A DNA stretch of 64,000 nt. It comes from a virus. Under the pieces are notes generated by a model that had not been told where the DNA came from, searched no databases, and saw only the letters and a list, made by a program, of their open reading frames with translations. The position numbers and the translations under genes are program-made. Every line of letters begins with the position of its first letter. The stretch's first letter is position 1. The DNA lies in IMG/VR virus record IMGVR_UViG_3300032285_004073, positions 1-64,000 of that record, one strand, 5' to 3'. Below, piece after piece: positions 6,574 to 14,388 of this stretch.

Positions 6574-7413
6574 ATGAATAAAATAATATTACACCCAACC
6601 CTTACACAACAAATACTTAATGAGTATAATGAAGGACTATCAAGTATTAAGCTGAGTAAAAAATATAATATATCTTCTAAAACTATAAGAAGAATTATTA
6701 TAGAAACTGGTGCAAAGATAAGGAATAGACAAGAATCAAGCACAAAATATACTTTTGATCACAATTTCTTTGAGAGTATTGATACACCAGAAAAAGCCTA
6801 TTTTTTAGGTTTTATGCTTGCTGATGGCCATGTTGGTGAAAGGGAAGTTATAATAGCTATTAAGGATGTTGATAGACATATTATTGAAACATTTATAAAA
6901 TGTATTAAGGGAAATAACAGAATAGCTACTATAAAAACCAAATCATCGAAAATGATAAAAAAGGAAACAATAGTTTCAAGATTAAATCTAAGATCAGATA
7001 AAATGATAAAGGATCTTAATTCTATTGGATTAACTAGAAATAAAACTTACAACATTACAACACCTCAGATAGATGGACCCTTACAAAGGCATTTTTGGAG
7101 AGGAGTTTTTGATGGAGATGGATATGTTTCCCTTTTGAACCCTAAAGTGAAGAAGTGGCAATATAAGACATTAGAAGCTGGGCTCTGTGGGCATATTAAT
7201 ACTATAACATCTTTTGCTGAATTTTTAAATAAAAATGGTGTAACAACATCTAAGATCTTTCCAGATCATTCTATATTTTCAGTTAGAATTAATGGAAGTG
7301 CAAACTGTCTAAATCTTTACAAATTATTATATTCTGATATAAATTCAGATCTTTGTCTTACCAGAAAAAGAGAAAAATTCGAAATACACAAAGCCTATAA
7401 AGAACAAGCTTGA
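6574..7413 (+). CDS. LAGLIDADG-type homing endonuclease
   Basis: The 279-residue protein begins with a helix-turn-helix-like segment (LNEYNEGLSSIKLSKKYNIS, about 11-30). It then has two LAGLIDADG-type motifs, AYFLGFMLADGHV (about 76-88) and FWRGVFDGDGYV (about 172-183), each with the catalytic acidic residue. It is free-standing rather than inside an intron or intein. It lies beside an intact phosphoesterase gene and near a remnant of a paralogue, consistent with homing-driven rearrangement. The gene is a likely selfish insertion. Confidence 0.85.
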   Translation: MNKIILHPTLTQQILNEYNEGLSSIKLSKKYNISSKTIRRIIIETGAKIRNRQESSTKYTFDHNFFESIDTPEKAYFLGFMLADGHVGEREVIIAIKDVDRHIIETFIKCIKGNNRIATIKTKSSKMIKKETIVSRLNLRSDKMIKDLNSIGLTRNKTYNITTPQIDGPLQRHFWRGVFDGDGYVSLLNPKVKKWQYKTLEAGLCGHINTITSFAEFLNKNGVTTSKIFPDHSIFSVRINGSANCLNLYKLLYSDINSDLCLTRKREKFEIHKAYKEQA

Positions 7414-7438
7414 CACCTCCACCTAGACAATTTAGAAT
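7410..7438 (+). promoter_or_regulatory. Consensus sigma70 promoter for the 7449 gene
   Basis: TTGACA (7410-7415), 17-nt spacer, TAGAAT (7433-7438), 10 nt to the ATG. The -35 overlaps the stop codon of the homing endonuclease. Confidence 0.75.
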
Positions 7439-7448
7439 AAATAATAAT

Positions 7449-7673
7449 ATGAGTAAATTTGATAAATTAACAGAGGCTTATATAAAGGTTGTAAAAGAAT
7501 CATCCCATAATCTCTATACAGATATTTTGAATCCTCTTCATACAATTATTGGTGATGCTGATCATGTAGGAGATGCATTGGATAATGTTGATGATCTTGT
7601 TCAGTTTTTAATTCAAAAGAATCCATCTATTCAGAATGATCTTCTTGAATATGTAAAGAGTAAGAGCTTTTAG
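7449..7673 (+). CDS. Small hypothetical protein
   Basis: The start at ATG 7449 is preferred to an in-frame upstream ATG-less extension, because the consensus promoter at 7410-7438 would lie inside any longer gene. The 74-residue product begins MSKFDKLTEAYIKVVKE, a start that recalls short leader-like motifs of several other genes here (for example the 22264 gene, LLKEAYDKV). No function is known. Confidence 0.6.
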   Translation: MSKFDKLTEAYIKVVKESSHNLYTDILNPLHTIIGDADHVGDALDNVDDLVQFLIQKNPSIQNDLLEYVKSKSF

Positions 7674-7675
7674 TC

Positions 7676-7704
7676 TTGACTAGCCCATAGAATGTCTATA
7701 GTAT
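7676..7704 (+). promoter_or_regulatory. Sigma70-like promoter for the 7711 gene
   Basis: TTGACT (7676-7681), 17-nt spacer, TAGTAT (7699-7704), 6 nt before the ATG. Confidence 0.7.
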
Positions 7705-7710
7705 TAAGGC

Positions 7711-7905
7711 ATGTTTAATAAAGAAATTGATTGTTCATTTACAAGGGATGTTGTTTGTCCTCATTGTGGGTATGAGTTTAAGGACTCATATGATTTTTTT
7801 GAATATCATGGTCAAGAGGCTGACTTAGAGTGTTATGAATGTGGTAAAGAGTTCATTGCTTGTAGTCACATTACTATAGATTATAGCTCACATAAGAAGA
7901 AATGA
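7711..7905 (+). CDS. Zinc-ribbon protein (64 aa)
   Basis: Two Cys pairs, CPHCGYEF (residues 17-24) and CYECGKEF (about 42-49), form a zinc ribbon separated by an acidic, aromatic linker. Proteins of this size and pattern are common in phages, and their partners are mostly unknown. It is driven by its own near-leaderless promoter. The ribbon could bind nucleic acid or act as a protein adaptor; neither is shown. Confidence 0.75.
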   Translation: MFNKEIDCSFTRDVVCPHCGYEFKDSYDFFEYHGQEADLECYECGKEFIACSHITIDYSSHKKK

Positions 7906-7931
7906 CCTCTATTATAGAGAATCTTCTAAGA

Positions 7932-8069
7932 CTAGAAATTCAAAATTCTTGACACTCCATTCACTATTAAATGATCATACTTTTCACTCTTTAGTAACTG
8001 GACTACCTTTTTAACTCTAGATACAGGGCTTCCTAGATGAACATCAGAGATTACTAAAACATTAGACAT
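7932..8069 (-). pseudogene. Remnant of a second LpxH-like phosphoesterase (N-terminal fragment)
   Basis: The minus strand from ATG 8069 encodes 45 residues beginning MSNVLVISDVHLGSPVSRVK and continuing to HLIVNG. They match the first 40 residues of the intact phosphoesterase at 5855-6532 almost position by position. The match ends where the D-x-F-D metal motif should follow, and the frame runs into unrelated residues and a stop. A late-type box 6 nt upstream of the ATG (8076-8081) is retained. It is therefore a truncated paralogue. Confidence 0.75.
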
Positions 8070-8082
8070 CTAGACTATTTAT

Positions 8083-8110
8083 TTGACTTTCCATCCTTTT
8101 GCTCTATAAT
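8083..8110 (+). promoter_or_regulatory. Sigma70-like promoter for the 8118 gene
   Basis: TTGACT (8083-8088), 16-nt spacer, TATAAT (8105-8110), 7 nt before the ATG. Confidence 0.75.
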
Positions 8111-8117
8111 TCTAAAT

Positions 8118-9260
8118 ATGTTCGACTTCTGGCCAAAAGAAAAAACTGTTGATGAATCTACAAACATTGTAGATAAGAATTCTAATGTATATCCAAGCTG
8201 GTCTTGGTCAACAACTATTAAGGATGCTAATGGTAATGACATGACAGTAAATCAGTTAATTACAAAGTACAATACTCTTTTGAATGAGAATAAAATCCTA
8301 AGAGAGGAACTAGAGTCCATTGAAGAGGATGGAACTGTAGAACATAATAATGCAATAGAACTTAGACAAAAATGGTTGGCTGCAGAAGCAACAGCTGCAG
8401 CTTATAAAGAAGATTCAGAAACTATGGCAGCAGCTGTAAATGCTCATAAAGATGAAAATGTTAAATTAGTAGAAAAAATTAAAAAGCTTGAAGATGAGAA
8501 TCTCGAAAATCAAAATGGTAATAAGAATTGGATGAATCTTTATCAAGAAGTAGTGGACAAAAATCGTGAGCTGCTAAAAAACAATAATAGGTTGACTGTT
8601 GATTATAATGCTTTGCTCAACAAAGGTGGTCTGAAGTATATGGAAGCAAAGTTTCAGGCTGTACAAAATGATTGTGATAAATACTCTAAAGAAAGAGATG
8701 AGTATAAGCATCAGCTCAATGCAGCTAATAAAGAGATTGAAGCTTTGAAGAAGGAAAAGAAAGAATCATTTGAGATCCTTAAAAAGACTATTGAAGATGA
8801 GTCAGATAGGTCTGATAAATTGGCATCAACATATACTAATACATGGATTAATTTAGAGACAGCTAATAAAGAAATTGATAAGTTAAATAGACTTATTGGA
8901 GAATATAAAAAAGTTCTTGATAGAATGGAAGCAGAGAAAGGGAAATTAAAGCAGGATATTTATGATGAATATAAGCACTATATCGATGGTCTCAACAGGC
9001 GAATTGATGAATTAAAGGCAGCTAATGAAGAGATTGATAAGCTTACAAAAGAAGGTTTAGAAAAGAAACAAAAGCATCCTATGTACCCTATTCATTGGGG
9101 AGGCTGGGATGGAGCAGCATCAGCACATCCTGAAGAATATAAAAAGTGGTTAAATGAACAAAAAGATAAAGCTGTAGCTGAATCTTTACCTGATGACCTC
9201 GAAACAAGAGTGAAAAGGCTTGAAAAGGTTGTAGAAGAGCTTAAAATTATTAAAAATTAA
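8118..9260 (+). CDS. Long coiled-coil protein
   Basis: After about 45 ordinary residues, the 380-residue protein is almost wholly Glu/Lys/Leu heptad-rich from about 47 to 300. It then has a Gly/Trp/His-rich patch (HPMYPIHWGGWDGAASAHPEEY, about 316-337) and a short final helix. It is likely an elongated oligomer. No catalytic motif is visible. Its strong TATAAT promoter with a leaderless start suggests early expression. A scaffold or structural role is possible but unproven. Confidence 0.8.
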   Translation: MFDFWPKEKTVDESTNIVDKNSNVYPSWSWSTTIKDANGNDMTVNQLITKYNTLLNENKILREELESIEEDGTVEHNNAIELRQKWLAAEATAAAYKEDSETMAAAVNAHKDENVKLVEKIKKLEDENLENQNGNKNWMNLYQEVVDKNRELLKNNNRLTVDYNALLNKGGLKYMEAKFQAVQNDCDKYSKERDEYKHQLNAANKEIEALKKEKKESFEILKKTIEDESDRSDKLASTYTNTWINLETANKEIDKLNRLIGEYKKVLDRMEAEKGKLKQDIYDEYKHYIDGLNRRIDELKAANEEIDKLTKEGLEKKQKHPMYPIHWGGWDGAASAHPEEYKKWLNEQKDKAVAESLPDDLETRVKRLEKVVEELKIIKN

Positions 9261-9267
9261 AACATAT

Positions 9268-10050
9268 TTAATGTATAAATTTTTTAACTTGTTTGTCTAT
9301 ATCATCTTGTAACAATATACATTTTGGTTTTAATTCATCAAAATTAAAACATTCCCCTTTAAATGTAAGTTTAAAATTTTTACTGTTTTTTACTTTTTGT
9401 ATTATTTTATCAAATTGTATATATGTTGAAATGTCTTTAAGATGTAAAGTTATTAATTTTTTATAATCTACAGTTTGAGATACCACATCTACGAGTCTAT
9501 ACATATAAGGTATTGTAATTGTGTTAATTTTATTAACATATAAATTATTAAATTTATTAATATTATATACCAAAGATATATCACTATGTTTTGTATCTCT
9601 GATTTTAAATTCATTATCAATAATAAACTTGCCTAATACTTTAAAAGTTTTTGCATTCATAAGAATTCCACTACCCCCATAGAGATGAAATTCATTTTTA
9701 CCGGCAATTTTAACTTTATTACCAAATACTTCTAAACTATCATTGTCAAGTTCACTAATATAATTTAATAAATTTGGTATATTAACAAAAGTATCATCAT
9801 CACCTATAAAATACCAATCAAAATCACTATCCTTATGATAATCAAATATTTTTAAAGTTTTATCTATACAGGACAGATAATCATCCGTATCAGATAATTT
9901 AACAATTGGTATATCATCAAATTGATCAAATCCACTTATTAGGTAAAAGTTGGAATTTTTATCTATATTTTTTTTTATATATTTGTATAATCCTCTTGTT
10001 CTTTGTTCGTGCAGATCTCTGCACACCATAAAATTGTAACAAATTTTCAT
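9268..10050 (-). CDS. GT31/Fringe-like glycosyltransferase
   Basis: The 260-residue protein has WYFIGDDDTFVN (about 78-89), a DxD-type metal/nucleotide-sugar motif as in Fringe and beta-1,3-galactosyltransferases. It also has YGGSGILMNAKTF (about 122-134), matching the GG-G acceptor-site region of that family. There is no signal peptide or membrane segment, so it would act in the host cytoplasm. Possible targets are phage DNA, virion proteins or host surface precursors. The UDP-galactopyranose mutase at 15101 is a possible partner. Confidence 0.6.
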   Translation of the reverse strand: MKICYNFMVCRDLHEQRTRGLYKYIKKNIDKNSNFYLISGFDQFDDIPIVKLSDTDDYLSCIDKTLKIFDYHKDSDFDWYFIGDDDTFVNIPNLLNYISELDNDSLEVFGNKVKIAGKNEFHLYGGSGILMNAKTFKVLGKFIIDNEFKIRDTKHSDISLVYNINKFNNLYVNKINTITIPYMYRLVDVVSQTVDYKKLITLHLKDISTYIQFDKIIQKVKNSKNFKLTFKGECFNFDELKPKCILLQDDIDKQVKKFIH

Positions 10051-10062
10051 TATTGTTAAAAA

Positions 10063-10068
10063 TATTTA
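10063..10068 (-). promoter_or_regulatory. Late-type TAAATA box for the glycosyltransferase
   Basis: TAAATA on the minus strand, 12 nt upstream of the ATG at 10050. Confidence 0.4.
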
Positions 10069-10097
10069 TTGGCAATATTTAAAATATACACTACAAT
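10069..10097 (+). promoter_or_regulatory. Sigma70-like promoter for the 10103 operon
   Basis: TTGGCA (10069-10074), 17-nt spacer, TACAAT (10092-10097), 5 nt before the ATG. Confidence 0.65.
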
Positions 10098-10102
10098 ATA
10101 GT

Positions 10103-10333
10103 ATGCCTAAAGTTACAATAGAGTTTAATCTACCAGATGAACAGTCAGAATTTGAAGAAATTAATAATGCTGGAAAGTATTATTCTGTTCTTTGGGATCT
10201 TGATCAGTTCTTGAGAAACAAAACCAAGTATGCTACTGATGAAGTTTCTAAGGAAGAAGTTAATGCTTGTTATGCTTTGAGAGATGAGCTCTGGAGATTA
10301 CTCGGAGAGTATAATCTTGACTTAAACAAATGA
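10103..10333 (+). CDS. Conserved small phage protein
   Basis: The 76-residue protein starts MPKVTIEFNLPDEQSEFE and has YYSVLWDLDQFLRNKTKY and DELWRLLGEY. This pattern is familiar from small proteins of many tailed phages. Its function is not established. It overlaps the APS kinase start (ATGA), forming an operon with it. Confidence 0.75.
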   Translation: MPKVTIEFNLPDEQSEFEEINNAGKYYSVLWDLDQFLRNKTKYATDEVSKEEVNACYALRDELWRLLGEYNLDLNK

Positions 10334-10872
10334 AGCCTATTGTTGTTTGGATTACAGGGTTGTCTGGAGCTGGTAAAACAACTCTAGCTAAATCTCTCCA
10401 GAATTTACTCAAAGATAATCACCGTGTCGGACTAATAGATGGAGACGATATTAGAGCTAGACACGATAAACCAAAAGGGTTTGACATGAAGAGCAGAGAG
10501 AGTGTGGTGTATGAAGCTATCTATATGGCTAAGAATATGCTAACATTTCAGAAGGCTAATGTTATTATTGTTGCGATGATCTCTCCTCTTCAGTCAATGA
10601 GAAATGAAGCGCGTAAGATTCTTACAACATATTCGGATGTACGATTTATTGAAGTTTATTTGGATGTACCGCTTGATATTTGCGAGCATCGCGATCCAAA
10701 AGGACTGTACGCAAAAGCGCGTGCTGGTGAAATAACAAACTTTACTGGGATTGATTCAATTTACGAACCAGCAATCAATGCTGAAATTCATATTCCATTT
10801 AATTATTCAGTTGAATTATCAACACAAATGATATATCATGCTATCTATGAAGAAAACACTACAACCGACTAA
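10330..10872 (+). CDS. cysC: Adenylylsulfate (APS) kinase
   Basis: APS kinase phosphorylates adenylylsulfate to PAPS, the active sulfate donor. The 180-residue product has P-loop GLSGAGKTT (about 10-18), LIDGDDIRARHD (about 36-47), VIIVAMISPLQSMR (about 77-90, holding the conserved ISP-serine) and KGLYAKARAGEITNFTGID (about 123-141). The last is the lid signature of CysC. Length is normal for a stand-alone enzyme. PAPS made here could serve sulfation or feed sulfur metabolism; no sulfotransferase is seen in the window. Confidence 0.85.
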   Translation: MKPIVVWITGLSGAGKTTLAKSLQNLLKDNHRVGLIDGDDIRARHDKPKGFDMKSRESVVYEAIYMAKNMLTFQKANVIIVAMISPLQSMRNEARKILTTYSDVRFIEVYLDVPLDICEHRDPKGLYAKARAGEITNFTGIDSIYEPAINAEIHIPFNYSVELSTQMIYHAIYEENTTTD

Positions 10873-11353
10873 TGATCTCTTTATTCAATTTACGGAAGAT
10901 GAACTTAAAACCCTTAATATTGAACCTGGGGATAAATTTGATTTTAAATTACAAAATGATGGATCAGTTAAACTTGAAAAATATGTTAAATTGGAACTAG
11001 ATATGGAAGAATGGCCAAGGGAAGCCCTTGAATATATTATTAAAGAATCCTGTGAGCAGGATATTACAGTTAATGACATTATTGTCAATTTACTAGAAAA
11101 GGCTGTCAGAAATCTTAAAGATAATAACCTTAAGAGCGAATATGGTTATACAGAATGTGAGGCAGTTCTCCCCACGGCCTGGAATAACGGAAACACATAT
11201 TCCACAGATAATTTGCCTTCTTATGGTTTTAGTAATTTGGCAGACAGTTCATCATTTAAAATGTGTCCGTCATGTTATAATAGCGATACAAGTATTGCTG
11301 GAGATTATAGGAATGAATATAAAATTGAAAATGACATGCTTTACAATGGATGA
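10847..11353 (+). CDS. AbrB-like-domain hypothetical protein, conserved in T4-like phages
   Basis: ATG 10847 is preferred to the in-frame ATG at 10838 because MKKTLQPTNDLFIQF is the usual start of this family. Residues 10-40 (FTEDELKTLNIEPGDKF) look like a looped-hinge AbrB/SpoVT-type beta domain. This is followed by a helical part (WPREALEYIIKESCEQDITVNDII) and a C-terminal CPSC pair. It overlaps the end of the APS kinase gene by 26 nt. It may bind DNA; role unknown. Confidence 0.7.
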   Translation: MKKTLQPTNDLFIQFTEDELKTLNIEPGDKFDFKLQNDGSVKLEKYVKLELDMEEWPREALEYIIKESCEQDITVNDIIVNLLEKAVRNLKDNNLKSEYGYTECEAVLPTAWNNGNTYSTDNLPSYGFSNLADSSSFKMCPSCYNSDTSIAGDYRNEYKIENDMLYNG

Positions 11354-11376
11354 AAAATAATATTGTAAGTATTATT

Positions 11377-11979
11377 ATGAATAAATTTGCTATCTTATTT
11401 TTATCCGTTTTTTTATTGAGTGGGTGCTTGCCCAAATATATAGAAAAACAATCTGAGCCTTTAAAACAAGCTGTCTATGGAGTTAATGATTCTTTGGATA
11501 AAGGTAGAATTGATTTGGCATGGTATTATTCCAATGAAACAACAAAATTAGTAAATCCTCCCAGTATTAGACTTGATGTTAAAAGTTTATATCAAACGGT
11601 TGATGTGAAGAAAACACCAACTGGACAAAGAGTTGTTGTTTTGCCGGAACAACTTAAAGGTGATAAGGTTATAGTTGTTAATACAGATGACTATAAAGAA
11701 TTGATAAAAAATAAAGAAATTGCAAAACAACTACAATCAGAAATTACCGAAAAGGATAAATTTACAAAAAATATAATTGAACAACAACAAAAAAATGAAA
11801 AGATTCAATCAGATCTATTAAATTCTTATAATAATGCAAAATTAAAAATTTCGGAAAAAGATTCATCTATATGGTATAGAAATTTTGTAATTCTTGGATT
11901 ATTGGTTTTAATTGGTGGTTATATTGGTTTAAGGGTGGCCATATCATATGGTAAAATGTCTCTACCTTTTATAATCTGA
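11377..11979 (+). CDS. Lipoprotein with C-terminal membrane anchor, candidate unimolecular spanin
   Basis: ATG 11377 gives a classic lipoprotein signal, MNKFAILFLSVFLLSGC, with the lipidated Cys at residue 17. The rest is a polar, helix-rich periplasmic-type region, with a transmembrane helix near 175-192 (NFVILGLLVLIGGYIGL). A lipobox at one end and a membrane span at the other is the layout of unimolecular spanins, which join outer and inner membranes and fuse them at lysis. The adjacent holin and endolysin genes support this. It is longer (200 aa) than phage T1 gp11. Confidence 0.6.
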   Translation: MNKFAILFLSVFLLSGCLPKYIEKQSEPLKQAVYGVNDSLDKGRIDLAWYYSNETTKLVNPPSIRLDVKSLYQTVDVKKTPTGQRVVVLPEQLKGDKVIVVNTDDYKELIKNKEIAKQLQSEITEKDKFTKNIIEQQQKNEKIQSDLLNSYNNAKLKISEKDSSIWYRNFVILGLLVLIGGYIGLRVAISYGKMSLPFII

Positions 11980-11981
11980 GG

Positions 11982-11987
11982 TAAATA
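11982..11987 (+). promoter_or_regulatory. Late-type TAAATA box for the holin
   Basis: TAAATA ending 8 nt before ATG 11996, within the GGTAAATAC context. Confidence 0.5.
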
Positions 11988-11995
11988 CTTCTGTC

Positions 11996-12460
11996 ATGTG
12001 GCAGAATATTCTTAATATAGGTCAAACCGTTAGTGCTTTTCTTACAAATGGAAAGGCACCGCCAAATACTCCACCTGAATTGGAGAAGAAGATGGAAGAC
12101 ACGAACCATCTTGCATCTAAAAAGTTTTTTGTAATCTTTTCAGCAATTATTATGATTGTGATTATGTTTTTAATGGCAGTTGGTTTTCTTTTTCTTATTC
12201 CAACAGATCATGATTTTGTAGTAACAGCGTATTCTACCATATTCACAAAAATCATAGAAATATTTGGGTTAGTCATATCGGTTTATATAGGCGCACAGGG
12301 TCTTGTTGACTTGAAATATAATAGTTCATCTAGTGCAAGTGTAGCAGGAGAAGCAGACAGTGAAACAACCAAAGAAGAAAAAGATGTTAATATAAATGAA
12401 ACTATATTAACAAACAATGCAAAGGAAGATGACTATAACATTTCGGAGGTAGAAATATGA
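11996..12460 (+). CDS. Putative holin
   Basis: The 154-residue protein has two predicted membrane helices, about 45-67 (FFVIFSAIIMIVIMFLMAVG) and about 82-100 (FTKIIEIFGLVISVYIGAQG). It has a polar N terminus and a long acidic C-terminal tail. It lies directly upstream of the endolysin, overlapping it by 4 nt. Position and topology fit a holin that opens the inner membrane for the endolysin. Sequence identity to a named holin family was not recognised. Confidence 0.6.
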   Translation: MWQNILNIGQTVSAFLTNGKAPPNTPPELEKKMEDTNHLASKKFFVIFSAIIMIVIMFLMAVGFLFLIPTDHDFVVTAYSTIFTKIIEIFGLVISVYIGAQGLVDLKYNSSSSASVAGEADSETTKEEKDVNINETILTNNAKEDDYNISEVEI

Positions 12461-13068
12461 AACAACCAAGTTCAAAAGCATTATCACTTATTTTAGAATA
12501 TGAAGTAGGTGGAGGAAAAACCTATTATGAAAAACATTTAACAAAACCTGAATGGCCCGGTGGTGCTAGTGGGTTTACTTTAGGGATTGGTGTTGATTGT
12601 GGTTATTATTCACCAACTGAACTTGAAAAGTTGTTTCATTTTTTACCAAAAGATCAATTAGAAATAATTAAGGGTGCATCTGGCAAAACAGGACAAGCTG
12701 GTAAAGATTATACTAAAAAACATAAAGATAGCGGAATTGCTGTAACCTGGGATCAAGCAATCGAAATGTTTGATAATCTCATTTGGTCTAAGTTTGCTAG
12801 GTTAGCAGAAAAGGCTTTTCCTGGTTTAGACCAATTATGTGATGATGCTTATGGAGCTATTGTTTCTTTAGTATTTAATAGAGGGTCTTCTCTATCCGGC
12901 GACAGTCGCTTGGAAATGCGTAATATTCGAGATTTAGTACCAAAGAAAGATTATAAAGGTATAGCGGCAGAACTAAGAAAAATGAAGAGAATATGGAAAG
13001 GTAAGGGTTTAGATGGTTTACTAGAAAGAAGAGAAGCAGAAGCTAAACTTGTAGAAACTTGCACATAA
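12457..13068 (+). CDS. Endolysin (lysozyme-like muramidase)
   Basis: The 203-residue enzyme has ILEYEVGGGKTYYEKHLTKP (about 12-31, with the likely catalytic Glu), EWPGGASGFTLGIGVDCGY (about 32-50) and AIVSLVFNRG (about 131-140). These are signatures of a pesticin/lysozyme-like family widely used as phage endolysins that cleave peptidoglycan sugar chains. There is no signal peptide, so export depends on the holin. ATGA overlap with the holin gene couples the two. Confidence 0.82.
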   Translation: MKQPSSKALSLILEYEVGGGKTYYEKHLTKPEWPGGASGFTLGIGVDCGYYSPTELEKLFHFLPKDQLEIIKGASGKTGQAGKDYTKKHKDSGIAVTWDQAIEMFDNLIWSKFARLAEKAFPGLDQLCDDAYGAIVSLVFNRGSSLSGDSRLEMRNIRDLVPKKDYKGIAAELRKMKRIWKGKGLDGLLERREAEAKLVETCT

Positions 13069-13331
13069 TGGATTTAAAAGATGTATATTCAAAACAAGTT
13101 AAAAAAACCTCTGTATCCAGTCATGGATTAGGATTTGGTAATAATTTCCCTTCTATAGAGAAGGACCCTATTATTAATCAATTAGAAATTGATGTAATGA
13201 GACAATTAGCTAGTTTAATGCCAAAAGAAGAAATTCCTATAAAGTCTGCTTCTCCTAGTATCAAAATTTTATCTCCAGAAGATGCATTAAAAGAGTTGAT
13301 TGAAATGGAAAAAAATATGAAAATAAAATAA
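13068..13331 (+). CDS. Hypothetical protein in lysis operon
   Basis: ATG 13068 overlaps the endolysin stop (TAATG). The 87-residue product, MDLKDVYSKQVKK..., is soluble and mixed in charge, with SSHGLGFGNNFPS near residues 14-26. No motif is recognised. It is coupled to the following gene by another TAATG junction. Confidence 0.65.
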   Translation: MDLKDVYSKQVKKTSVSSHGLGFGNNFPSIEKDPIINQLEIDVMRQLASLMPKEEIPIKSASPSIKILSPEDALKELIEMEKNMKIK

Positions 13332-13624
13332 TGAATTATTTTGAAATAAACGAAAAATTAAAAGAAGAATTGTGTTTGAATCACAAGGCCTTTTTTGCCA
13401 AAACTATATTTCTTTCGGCTGGCGCCGTTATATTGCCAGAACCCTTTTATGAAACTACCGTACTATGGGAAAAGGATGAAGACATGAATGTTATTAAAAA
13501 TGCATATAAAATTGTTAGAAAATATCAAAAAAAATTAAAAGAGCAAATGACCGAAGCTATTTTTGAATATAACACCGGTCATCCAGCATTGGTTTGGGCC
13601 ACTTTTACACAAGAGGAGACCTGA
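13331..13624 (+). CDS. Hypothetical protein
   Basis: ATG 13331 is fused to the upstream stop as TAATG. The 97-residue product has a Lys-rich N-terminal helix, a moderately hydrophobic patch (TIFLSAGAVILPEPF, about 25-39) and a second helix rich in Lys and Gln. I do not recognise it. It closes the lysis operon before a new late-type box. Confidence 0.65.
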   Translation: MNYFEINEKLKEELCLNHKAFFAKTIFLSAGAVILPEPFYETTVLWEKDEDMNVIKNAYKIVRKYQKKLKEQMTEAIFEYNTGHPALVWATFTQEET

Positions 13625-13634
13625 ATAGTATAAG

Positions 13635-13640
13635 TAAATA
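13635..13640 (+). promoter_or_regulatory. Late-type TAAATA box for the 13648 gene
   Basis: TAAATA ending 7 nt before the ATG. Confidence 0.5.
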
Positions 13641-13647
13641 ATATCAG

Positions 13648-14043
13648 ATGAATAGTTACACCCCTGATCAAAATAGTGATAAATTTATAGAAAAATTAAA
13701 CGTATTTGAGCAAAGACATCGCCCATTTATTAATTTAATTATTAAACCTTTATTAACAGTTACTTTATTTTTAGCAGTGGGGTATTACACTATGTGGATG
13801 TCTACTACATATGTTAAACAGGATAATTTTAGAACTTATACAGAAAAACAAGACGAAATTTTTAAAAACCGATTTGAAGTAACTCAATCAAAATTAGAGA
13901 CTATTATTAATAATCAAACAGCATTTGCTGAACAATTAAAATCCTACAATCAACTTTCAAGCATTTTCCAAAAACAATTAGACAATTTAAATGATAAAGT
14001 AACATATTTGGAAAGACAGACATCAGTAAAAAATTCAAATTAA
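13648..14043 (+). CDS. Single-pass membrane protein with coiled coil
   Basis: The 131-residue protein has one membrane helix (about 28-51, FINLIIKPLLTVTLFLAVGYY). A C-terminal coiled coil (about 65-125) would lie in the periplasm if the N terminus is inside. Such a topology occurs in i-spanins and in other phage envelope proteins, so a part in lysis is possible. The preceding late-type box agrees with late expression. Function is not proven. Confidence 0.65.
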   Translation: MNSYTPDQNSDKFIEKLNVFEQRHRPFINLIIKPLLTVTLFLAVGYYTMWMSTTYVKQDNFRTYTEKQDEIFKNRFEVTQSKLETIINNQTAFAEQLKSYNQLSSIFQKQLDNLNDKVTYLERQTSVKNSN

Positions 14044-14044
14044 T

Positions 14045-14176
14045 ATGAAATTTGACGCAAAAATATCTACTATACTAAACGAAATACATTGTTGGAAAGG
14101 TTTTAAAAAAGTAGGTATGAAGAAGAAAAATGGTAAAATGGTTAATGATTGCCGAAAAATAAAAAAGAAAAAATAA
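14045..14176 (+). CDS. Tiny basic protein with CWKG...NDC motif
   Basis: ATG 14045 follows the previous stop by one base (TAATATG). The 43-residue product has MKFDAKISTILNE, then CWKGFKKVGMKKKNGKMVND and a second Cys before a Lys-rich end. The pattern CW-G-KK-G-K--GK-V-(N)-C is one I recall from small or N-terminal segments of proteins in T4-like aquatic phages. The first part resembles a capsid-targeting leader. It may be a head-packaged basic protein; this is inference. Confidence 0.6.
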   Translation: MKFDAKISTILNEIHCWKGFKKVGMKKKNGKMVNDCRKIKKKK

Positions 14177-14177
14177 T

Positions 14178-14375
14178 ATGCCATATAAAATAAGAAAAGT
14201 AACAGCAAATGGTAAAACCGGATATAAAGTTTGTAAAACAACAGGTGGTAAATGTTTTAGTAAAAAACCACTTTCAAAGAAAAAAGCTCAAGCACAAAGA
14301 GCTGCTATTGCAATTCATACACATGAATCTTCAAGCCCTTCTTTAATTAAACTTATAGAAGATGCTTTGAAATAA
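14178..14375 (+). CDS. Small basic protein (KVCKTTGGKCFSKKPL motif)
   Basis: The 65-residue protein begins MPYKIRKVTANGKTGYKVCK and contains GGKCFSKKPLSKKKAQAQRAA, a compact element seen in small proteins of large DNA viruses and phages. Two Cys residues flank a turn and the rest is very basic. TAATATG spacing couples it to the preceding gene. Nucleic-acid binding is likely but unproven. Confidence 0.7.
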   Translation: MPYKIRKVTANGKTGYKVCKTTGGKCFSKKPLSKKKAQAQRAAIAIHTHESSSPSLIKLIEDALK

Positions 14376-14388
14376 TATATTAGCATAG

